Position numbers and translations under genes: made by a program | From: Mangrovibacter plantisponsor | Lineage (GTDB): Bacteria; Pseudomonadota; Gammaproteobacteria; Enterobacterales; Enterobacteriaceae | DNA length: 64,000 nt | Reading direction: 5' to 3' | NCBI RefSeq assembly: GCF_003182475.1 | Contig: NZ_QGTS01000005.1 | Location: 195,401-259,400, forward strand | Shown: in pieces, positions 57,782 through 64,000 of the stretch | Numbering within the stretch: position 1 is the stretch's first letter | How the letters are laid out: every line of letters starts with the position of its first letter | The notes under the pieces: generated by a model | The model's database searches: none | What the model was told of the DNA's origin: nothing | Seen by the model: the letters and a program-made list of their open reading frames with translations, nothing else

Positions 57782-59923
57782 TTAGCTTTGTTGAGAAGAC
57801 TGAATCGCGGTCAGTGCGATGGTGTAAACAATATCGTCTACCAACGCGCCACGGGACAAGTCGTTAACCGGTTTGCGCATACCCTGCAGCATCGGCCCAA
57901 TGGAAATCAGGTCGGCAGAACGCTGTACGGCTTTATAGGTGGTGTTACCAGTGTTCAGGTCAGGGAAGATGAACACAGTGGCACGGCCAGCAACCGGAGA
58001 GTTCGGCGCTTTGGATTTTGCCACATCAGCCATAACTGCTGCGTCATATTGCAGCGGGCCATCGATAACCAGGTCCGGGCGTTTTTCCTGAGCCAGGCGA
58101 GTTGCTTCACGAACTTTCTCAACATCGCTACCGGCACCAGAGTTACCAGTAGAGTAGGAAAGCATAGCAACGCGCGGTTCAATACCGAAAGCAATTGCAG
58201 AATCAGCAGACTGAATTGCGATTTCAGCCAGTTGTTCGGCAGTCGGATCCGGGTTGATTGCACAGTCACCGTAAACATAAACCTGTTCCGGCAGCAGCAT
58301 GAAGAAAACAGAAGAAACCAGTGAGCTGCCTGGTGCAGTTTTAATCAACTGCAGCGGCGGGCGAATGGTGTTGGCAGTGGTGTGAACCGCACCAGATACC
58401 AGGCCATCAACTTCATCCTGTTCCAGCATCAAAGTACCCAGAACAACGTTGTCTTCCAGTTGTTCACGGGCAACAGCTTCGGTCATACCTTTGTTTTTAC
58501 GCAGTTCAACCAGGCGAGGTACATAGCTTTCACGTACTACATCCGGGTCAACAATTTCGATACCTGCGCCCAGTTCAACGCCCTGAGAAGCTGCAACACG
58601 GTTCACTTCTTCCGGGTTACCTAACAGGATACAGGTGGCGATACCACGGTCAGCACAGATAGACGCCGCTTTAATAGTACGCGGTTCATCACCTTCTGGC
58701 AGCACGATACGTTTAGCCGCTTTGCGTGCCAGTTCAGTTAACTGGTAACGGAAAGCAGGCGGAGACAGGCGACGGCTACGTTCAGACGTTGCAGTCAGAG
58801 ACTCAATCCAGTCGCTGCTGATGTGGCTGGCAACGTATTCCTGAACTTTCTCAACACGCTCATGGTCATCAGCCGGTACTTCCAGGTTGAAGCTCTGCAG
58901 GCTTAAAGAAGTCTGCCAGGTGTTGGTGCTAACCATAAATACAGGCAGGCCGGTTGCGAAAGCACGTTCGCACAGTTTACCAATGCGTTCGTCCATTTCG
59001 TAGCCGCCAGTCAGCAGCAGTGCGCCAATTTCAACGCCATTCATTGCGGCCAGGCAGGCTGCAACCAGAACGTCAGGGCGATCAGCAGAAGTTACCAGCA
59101 GTGAACCCGGACGGAAATGTTCCAGCATATGAGGAATACTGCGAGCACAGAAAGTCACGGATTTCACACGGCGGGTATTGATGTCACCTTCGTTGATGAT
59201 GGTGGCATTCAGGTGTTTCGCCATGTCGATAGCACGAGTCGCAATCAGATCAAAGCTCCACGGAATACCGCCAAGAACTGGCAGCGGGCTTTTCTCTGCC
59301 AGAACTTTGGCATCAATGCTGACTACTTTAGCTTTGCTGGAATCATCAAAGATTTCAGACAGGTCAGGACGGGTACGACCTTGTTCATCAACCGGAGCAT
59401 TCAGTTTGTTAACAATAACGCCAGTGATGTTGGTGTTTTTGCTGCCGCCAAAAGAGTTGCGGGTCAGCTCAATACGTTCCTGAATTTGCTCAACTGTATC
59501 AGTACCCTGAGACATAACGAAAACAATCTCAGCGTTCAGGGTTTTGGCAATTTCATAGTTCAGAGACTGCGCAAACTGATGTTTGCGTGTTGGAACCAAA
59601 CCTTCAACCAGTACCACTTCCGCATCTTTGGTGTTTTCGTGGTAGCGGGCAATAATCTCTTCCATCAGCACGTCTTTCTGGTTGCTGGACAGCAGAGACT
59701 CAACATGGTGCATTGTCAGCGGTTCAGCAGCAGTCACGTTGGAGTTGGCACGCACGATAGTGGTGGTCTGGTCCGGAGTATTGCCGCCAGTACGAGGCTG
59801 AGCGATTGGTTTGAAGACGCTTAAACGAACGCCTTTACGTTCCATAGCGCGGATAACACCGAGGCTGACGCTGGTCAGGCCTACGCTGGTTCCGGTAGGA
59901 ATAAGCATAATAGTACGGGACAC
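57782..59923 (-). CDS. pta: Phosphate acetyltransferase Pta
   Basis: Converts acetyl-CoA and phosphate to acetyl phosphate and CoA; with AckA it forms the acetate pathway. 713 residues (E. coli 714). The N-terminal P-loop-like DRTGG-type regulatory part begins [19 protein letters not shown], followed by the DRTGG domain; the C-terminal catalytic domain contains [20 protein letters not shown] and [22 protein letters not shown] start, as in E. coli pta. Same strand as ackA, 90 bp downstream of it. Confidence 0.97.
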   Translation of the reverse strand: MSRTIMLIPTGTSVGLTSVSLGVIRAMERKGVRLSVFKPIAQPRTGGNTPDQTTTIVRANSNVTAAEPLTMHHVESLLSSNQKDVLMEEIIARYHENTKDAEVVLVEGLVPTRKHQFAQSLNYEIAKTLNAEIVFVMSQGTDTVEQIQERIELTRNSFGGSKNTNITGVIVNKLNAPVDEQGRTRPDLSEIFDDSSKAKVVSIDAKVLAEKSPLPVLGGIPWSFDLIATRAIDMAKHLNATIINEGDINTRRVKSVTFCARSIPHMLEHFRPGSLLVTSADRPDVLVAACLAAMNGVEIGALLLTGGYEMDERIGKLCERAFATGLPVFMVSTNTWQTSLSLQSFNLEVPADDHERVEKVQEYVASHISSDWIESLTATSERSRRLSPPAFRYQLTELARKAAKRIVLPEGDEPRTIKAASICADRGIATCILLGNPEEVNRVAASQGVELGAGIEIVDPDVVRESYVPRLVELRKNKGMTEAVAREQLEDNVVLGTLMLEQDEVDGLVSGAVHTTANTIRPPLQLIKTAPGSSLVSSVFFMLLPEQVYVYGDCAINPDPTAEQLAEIAIQSADSAIAFGIEPRVAMLSYSTGNSGAGSDVEKVREATRLAQEKRPDLVIDGPLQYDAAVMADVAKSKAPNSPVAGRATVFIFPDLNTGNTTYKAVQRSADLISIGPMLQGMRKPVNDLSRGALVDDIVYTIALTAIQSSQQS

Positions 59924-59984
59924 GTTGAATCCTCTTTCACACTGGCACCTGCTGGCAGGCGCATTGGGAGTGTCGTTAAAACAG

Positions 59985-60007
59985 CACCGCCAGCGAGGCT
60001 GGCGGTG
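59985..60007. repeat. Intercistronic hairpin ackA-pta
   Basis: CACCGCCAGC-GAG-GCTGGCGGTG; 10-bp perfect stem in the 90-bp gap, with GCTGTTTT following on the ackA-pta strand. It could be a partial terminator or mRNA-stability element between the two genes. Confidence 0.6.
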
Positions 60008-60013
60008 AAGATA

Positions 60014-61216
60014 TTAAGCAGTCAGGCGAAGCGCGTCTTGCGCGATAACCAGTTCTTCGTTGGTCGGGATGACCATGGCGAGAGTGGTGCCTTCTTTGTT
60101 GATGAAACCAGAGTTACCAAAACGGGCAGCCAGGTTACGTTCGTGGTCAACTTCAAAGCCCAGAACACCCAGTTTAGCCAGAGACAGTTCACGAACCATC
60201 GCAGCGTTTTCACCAATACCGCCGGTGAATACAACGCCGTCCAGACGGCCTTCCATCATTGCAGTGTATGCACCGATGTATTTCGCCAGGCGGTGGCAGT
60301 AAACGTCCATGGCGCGTTTTGCGTCATCTTTGGTTTGGTAGTTATCTTCAACATAACGGCAGTCGCTGGTGACTTCAGTCAGACCAAGCAGACCAGATTC
60401 TTTGGTCAGCAGTTTGTTGATCTGTTCAATGCTCATACCCAGGGTGTCATGCAGATGGAACACGATAGCCGGGTCGATATCACCAGAACGTGTACCCATT
60501 ACCAGGCCTTCCAGCGGGGTCAGACCCATGGAGGTATCAACGCATTTCCCGTTACGGATTGCAGAAACAGAACCACCATTGCCCAGATGGCAGGTGATGA
60601 TGTTCAGTTCTTCAACCGGTTTGTTCAGCATTTTGGCCGCTTCCTGAGTTACATAGAAGTGGCTGGTGCCGTGAGCGCCATAACGACGGATGCCGTGCTC
60701 TTTGTACAGGCTGTACGGCAGCGCATACAGGTAAGATTCCTGCGGCATGGTCTGATGGAACGCGGTGTCGAAAACGGCAACGTTTTTGTTGGCCAGATTC
60801 GGGAATGATTTCAGTGCTTCAGCGATACCAATCAGGTGCGCCGGGTTATGCAAAGGTGCAAAAGAGGACGCATCTTTGATACCCTGAACAACAGTATCGT
60901 CAATGACAACAGAGCTGGTGTATTTTTCGCCACCGTGAACAATACGGTGACCAATTGCGACCAACTGGGCAGACAGTTCAGGTTTTTGTGCCAGAATGGT
61001 ATTAACGATGAAGTTCAACGCTTCGCTGTGCGCAGCGCCGGCACCCAGTGCCGCTTCTTCTTTATTACCGCTCATTTTCCATTTGATGCGTGCTTCAGGC
61101 AGGTGGAAGCATTCGGCTAAACCAGAGAGGTACTCGTCACCATTAGTTGCATCGATGATTGCGAATTTCAGTGAGGAGCTACCGCAGTTCAGAACCAGTA
61201 CTAACTTACTCGACAT
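60014..61216 (-). CDS. ackA: Acetate kinase AckA
   Basis: Makes ATP and acetate from acetyl phosphate. 400 residues, same as E. coli. Signature 1 [16 protein letters not shown] at the N-terminus, signature 2 [17 protein letters not shown], catalytic-loop [15 protein letters not shown] and [20 protein letters not shown]. The start at 61216 gives [10 protein letters not shown]; the in-frame extension to 61339 is the 5' leader. First gene of ackA-pta, divergent from yfbV as in E. coli. Confidence 0.97.
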   Translation of the reverse strand: MSSKLVLVLNCGSSSLKFAIIDATNGDEYLSGLAECFHLPEARIKWKMSGNKEEAALGAGAAHSEALNFIVNTILAQKPELSAQLVAIGHRIVHGGEKYTSSVVIDDTVVQGIKDASSFAPLHNPAHLIGIAEALKSFPNLANKNVAVFDTAFHQTMPQESYLYALPYSLYKEHGIRRYGAHGTSHFYVTQEAAKMLNKPVEELNIITCHLGNGGSVSAIRNGKCVDTSMGLTPLEGLVMGTRSGDIDPAIVFHLHDTLGMSIEQINKLLTKESGLLGLTEVTSDCRYVEDNYQTKDDAKRAMDVYCHRLAKYIGAYTAMMEGRLDGVVFTGGIGENAAMVRELSLAKLGVLGFEVDHERNLAARFGNSGFINKEGTTLAMVIPTNEELVIAQDALRLTA

Positions 61217-61550
61217 GGAAGTACCTATTATTTGATACGTGGCTAAAAAAACGTCAGTGAGTCTTTCATCGTAGCGCAAGATGACGCTGACATTTATGAT
61301 TAACGTCATGCCCGAAACGTTTTTTGGCACGACGAACAAATATTCATGAGTTTACGCCATTTTCACTTTTTTTCCGCCTGAGTTGGCGCTTGTGAAAGTA
61401 TGGCAACCGGCAGTTCTCCACTACGGCCTCATGGCCCGGACAGGATAACTGATCGCACCAGGAAATGACAAAATATTTTGAACCTTGTCATTAGAAGTTG
61501 GTATTTTGCACAAAAATTTGAATTTTTATATGTGAAGTTGAGGTGAAACC
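61217..61550. other. ackA-yfbV divergent intergenic region
   Basis: 334 bp, AT rich. It must hold the ackA and yfbV promoters; I could not assign either with confidence. No gene seen. Confidence 0.5.
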
Positions 61551-62006
61551 ATGTCCACACCCGAAAAACGTTCCGTCAGTGGCCTCAGTTTATTTCGTAA
61601 GGGGCAGCATTATGCGAAAACGTGGCCCATGGAAAAGCGCCTCGCTCCGGTGTTCGTAGAGAACCGCATTATTCGCGCCACCCGGTTTGCCATCCGCTTT
61701 ATGCCACCCATCGCGGTATTCACTCTCACCTGGCAAATTGCACTCGGCGGTCAGTTGGGGCCTGCCGTGGCGACAGCACTGTTTGCCGTCAGCTTGCCGA
61801 TGCAGGGCCTGTGGTGGCTGGGGAAACGTTCCGTTACGCCATTACCGCCCTCTATCCTTAACTGGTTTTATGAAGTGCGCAGCAAGCTGGAAGAAGCAGG
61901 CCAGGCGCTGGCGCCTGTAGAAGGCAAACCGGATTACCAGGCACTGGCTGACACACTGAAGCGCGCCTTCAGGCAACTGGACAAAACATTTCTTGATGAT
62001 TTGTAA
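61551..62006 (+). CDS. yfbV: YfbV, UPF0208 inner-membrane protein
   Basis: 151 residues, same as E. coli. Two hydrophobic segments in the middle (about 50-95), flanked by [20 protein letters not shown] and a C-terminal soluble part. In E. coli YfbV limits the influence of the Ter macrodomain on neighbouring DNA; it co-occurs with MatP. The start follows GAGGTGAAACC. Conserved place beside ackA. Confidence 0.94.
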   Translation: MSTPEKRSVSGLSLFRKGQHYAKTWPMEKRLAPVFVENRIIRATRFAIRFMPPIAVFTLTWQIALGGQLGPAVATALFAVSLPMQGLWWLGKRSVTPLPPSILNWFYEVRSKLEEAGQALAPVEGKPDYQALADTLKRAFRQLDKTFLDDL

Positions 62007-62098
62007 TCCCGGCTAATTACGCATATAAAAGAAGGCAGGTATTTTTTGTGGTTTAACAGAGTTATTTCAGTGCGTTAGCCTGATACAGGAGTTGTGAA

Positions 62099-62593
62099 AT
62101 GGAAATGACCAATGCCCAACGGCTTATTCTCTCTAACCAATACAAAATGATGACCCTGCTGGACCCGGATAACGCAGAACGTTACCGCCGCCTGCAAACC
62201 ATTGTTGAGCGTGGTTTTGGCCTGCAGATGCGTGAACTTGACCGGGAGTTTGGTCAGCTAACGGAAGAAACCTGTCGCACCATTATCGACATCATGGAAA
62301 TGTACCATGCGTTGCAGGTTTCCTGGGGCAATCTGAAAGATGGCGAAAACATTGATGAACGCCGGGTAACGTTCCTTGGGTTTGATGCCGCAACAGAGGC
62401 CCGTTTCCTGAGCTATGTTCGCTTTATGGTGAACACGGAAGGGCGTTATACCCATTTTGATGCTGGTACACACGGGTTTAACGCGCAAACCCCAATGTGG
62501 GAAAAATACCTGCGTATGCTCAAAACCTGGCAAAGTTGCCCGCGCCAGTACCACCTGAGCAGCAATGAAATCAACCAAATTATTAATGCCTGA
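62099..62593 (+). CDS. yfbU: YfbU family protein
   Basis: 164 residues, same as E. coli YfbU; soluble, highly conserved helical protein, function not established (overproduction reported to affect cell survival in E. coli). Blocks: [35 protein letters not shown] and [19 protein letters not shown]. The ATG at 62099 follows AGGAGTTGTGAA. Followed 14 bp later by the HAD phosphatase gene. Confidence 0.93.
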   Translation: MEMTNAQRLILSNQYKMMTLLDPDNAERYRRLQTIVERGFGLQMRELDREFGQLTEETCRTIIDIMEMYHALQVSWGNLKDGENIDERRVTFLGFDAATEARFLSYVRFMVNTEGRYTHFDAGTHGFNAQTPMWEKYLRMLKTWQSCPRQYHLSSNEINQIINA

Positions 62594-62607
62594 CAGGAGA
62601 TACCGTA

Positions 62608-63270
62608 GTGCAGTGTAAAGGATTTTTGTTCGATTTGGACGGTACTCTGGTTGACTCGTTGCCTGCGGTCGAAAGAGCCTGGTGTAGTTGGGGCGACCGG
62701 TTTGCCATCCCGCATAAGGACATTCTTGATTTCATTCACGGGAAACAGGCCATTACTTCACTGCGGCATTTCATGGCTGGTGCTTCTGAAGAGGATATCC
62801 AGCGAGAATTTTATGCGCTGGAAGCGTTGGAAGCGTCCGACACCACAGGGATTACTGCATTACCCGGGGCGATCGCGTTGCTGAACTATTTAGATGCCAA
62901 CGAAATTCCCTGGGCCATTGTTACATCGGGCTCTGTCCCTGTAGCCAGTGCACGCCACAGCGCTACAGGCCTGCCCACACCAAAAGTGTTCGTGACTGCA
63001 GAACAAGTGAGTAAGGGGAAGCCTGAACCAGACCCTTATTTACTGGGGGCAAAATTACTTGGCCTGCCTGCGTCAGAATGCCTGGTTGTTGAAGATGCTG
63101 CTGCAGGTGTGTTGTCTGGCCTGGCAGCAGGTTGCCATGTGGCGGCAGTCAACGTTCCGGGTGATGCTCCCGGGCTTGACCGCGTTGATTTCTGCCTGTC
63201 CAGCCTTGAACAACTGGTTGTTGAGGTTACCGTTCGTGGTGAAGTGGTGTTAAAACAGCGCGAATCCTGA
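62608..63270 (+). CDS. yfbT: HAD-superfamily sugar phosphatase YfbT (HxpA)
   Basis: 220 residues (E. coli 216), GTG start after AGGAG. HAD motifs: I in FLFDLDGTLVDSLPAVERAW, II in WAIVTSGSVPVASAR, III Lys in VSKGKPEPDPYLLGAKLLG and IV in VEDAAAGVLSGLAAG. The E. coli enzyme dephosphorylates hexitol/hexose phosphates. Last gene of yfbU-yfbT, terminator follows. Confidence 0.92.
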   Translation: MQCKGFLFDLDGTLVDSLPAVERAWCSWGDRFAIPHKDILDFIHGKQAITSLRHFMAGASEEDIQREFYALEALEASDTTGITALPGAIALLNYLDANEIPWAIVTSGSVPVASARHSATGLPTPKVFVTAEQVSKGKPEPDPYLLGAKLLGLPASECLVVEDAAAGVLSGLAAGCHVAAVNVPGDAPGLDRVDFCLSSLEQLVVEVTVRGEVVLKQRES

Positions 63271-63308
63271 TTTAGCCCGCTATTTATTACACTTTTCTTT
63301 TGTACACT

Positions 63309-63341
63309 AAAACGCCTGAGATTATTTCAGGCGTTTTTTTT
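63309..63341 (+). terminator. Terminator after yfbT
   Basis: Stem AACGCCTGA-GATTATT-TCAGGCGTT, then T8. Confidence 0.9.
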
Positions 63342-63402
63342 CACTGACGCATTGCCAGCGGACTGGCAATATCCGTTTCACTTCAGCAAACAAGGACAAG
63401 TT

Positions 63403-64000
63403 GTGAACAGCGAACTGATTTGGGTAGTGTGCTTACTGGGCTTTGCTGTTTTTTTCTTTGCCACCGGAAAAATTCGTATGGATGCGGTGGCGTTGTTGGT
63501 GATTGTTGCTTTTGTGTTGAGTGGTACGTTAACGCTGAATGAAGCGCTGTCTGGCTTCAGTGACCCGAACGTTATCCTGATTGCGGCTTTATTTATTATT
63601 GGCGACGGGCTGGTGCGCACCGGTGTGGCGACAGCGCTGGGTGCCTGGCTGGTGAAAATGGCAGGCAGTAGCGAAACCAAAATGCTGGTGTTACTGATGC
63701 TCACCGTGGCGGGGCTCGGAGCCTTCATGAGTTCAACGGGTGTGGTCGCGATTTTTATCCCCGTGGTTCTGAGTGTTTCTGGTCGTATGCAAATCCCCCC
63801 AGGCCGTTTAATGATGCCGCTGGCATTTGCCGGGCTTATCAGCGGCATGATGACGCTGGTTGCCACCCCGCCTAACCTGGTTATCAACAGTGAACTGTTG
63901 CGTGAAGGTTTGCAGGGCTTTCAATTCTTCAGCGTAACGCCTATTGGCCTGGCCGTTCTGGTGCTGGGTATCTTCTATATGTTACTGGTGCGTTTTGCGT
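63403..64000 (+). CDS. yfbS: YfbS, DASS/CitT-like membrane transporter, 3' end outside window
   Basis: Only the first 199 codons are in the window. Divalent-anion:sodium symporter-type protein with TrkA-C domains expected in the missing middle; substrate unknown. GTG start ([20 protein letters not shown]), preceded by AGGA. Diagnostic part: [34 protein letters not shown] and [16 protein letters not shown], near-identical to E. coli YfbS. The frame is open to the window end; nothing suggests damage. Confidence 0.92.
   Translation, partial: MNSELIWVVCLLGFAVFFFATGKIRMDAVALLVIVAFVLSGTLTLNEALSGFSDPNVILIAALFIIGDGLVRTGVATALGAWLVKMAGSSETKMLVLLMLTVAGLGAFMSSTGVVAIFIPVVLSVSGRMQIPPGRLMMPLAFAGLISGMMTLVATPPNLVINSELLREGLQGFQFFSVTPIGLAVLVLGIFYMLLVRFA

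Noticed and set aside
57581-58324. 247-codon open frame on the plus strand, antisense to the 3' end of pta
   Set aside because: It overlaps a fully conserved enzyme and the transketolase gene, has no recognisable motif, and arises from codon bias on the opposite strand.
59117-59824. 235-codon open frame antisense to the 5' half of pta
   Set aside because: Composition is a mirror of pta coding sequence; no ribosome site and no family resemblance.
60005-60808. 267-codon open frame antisense to ackA
   Set aside because: ackA on the other strand is complete and conserved; this frame is a shadow.

Overview
The window is a chromosomal segment of a member of the Enterobacteriaceae. The gene order follows the 50-53 min region of Escherichia coli almost gene for gene: ypdA, alaC, argW, yfdC, mlaA, fadL, yfcZ, fadIJ, sixA, smrB, prmB-aroC-mepA-yfcA-epmC-yfcL, mnmC, fabB, flk, pdxB-usg-truA-dedA, accD, folC-dedD, cvpA-purF, argT-hisJQMP, yfcH-folX, yfcF, yfcE, yfcD, pta-ackA, yfbV, yfbU, yfbT, yfbS. 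Protein lengths match the E. coli ones closely, but the sequences differ at many positions and several E. coli genes are missing. It is therefore a relative of E. coli and not E. coli itself; I cannot name the genus. No prophage, IS element, CRISPR array or rRNA was seen.

Layout. 1-3060: pyruvate-sensor kinase ypdA (cut by the window start), alaC and the tiny membrane protein ypdK. 3400-8900: accessory block between alaC/ypdK and tRNA-Arg(CCT) argW, with a chemoreceptor behind a sigma-28 promoter, an orphan Xre regulator and an L-serine transporter/dehydratase pair. 9290-26770: conserved core with lipid functions (mlaA, fadL, fadIJ, fabB, carrying FadR, FabR and CRP sites), translation-factor modification (prmB, epmC, mnmC) and chorismate synthesis. 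27240-33680: accessory locus at the place of E. coli yfcJ, holding a TPR-sulfotransferase, an overlapping TPR-glycosyltransferase and an autotransporter. 33860-52150: core again, with a PurR-controlled cvpA-purF unit and a nitrogen-regulated (sigma-54/NtrC) amino-acid ABC importer. 52330-57710: accessory sugar operon at the place of E. coli yfcC, with a LacI-type regulator, a complete ascorbate-type PTS and a split transketolase. 57780-64000: pta-ackA and the yfb genes, with yfbS running off the end.

The two most interesting places are the autotransporter locus and the PTS-transketolase operon. In the first, two TPR-fused transferases that could add sugar and sulfate sit directly upstream of a Ser/Thr/Asn-rich surface protein; this suggests a dedicated modification system for a cell-surface adhesin. 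In the second, import-coupled phosphorylation appears to feed a transketolase directly, under a regulator whose two perfect palindromic operators are visible. All functional links inside these two loci are inferences from context. The core annotations rest on recognisable motifs, matching lengths and synteny.
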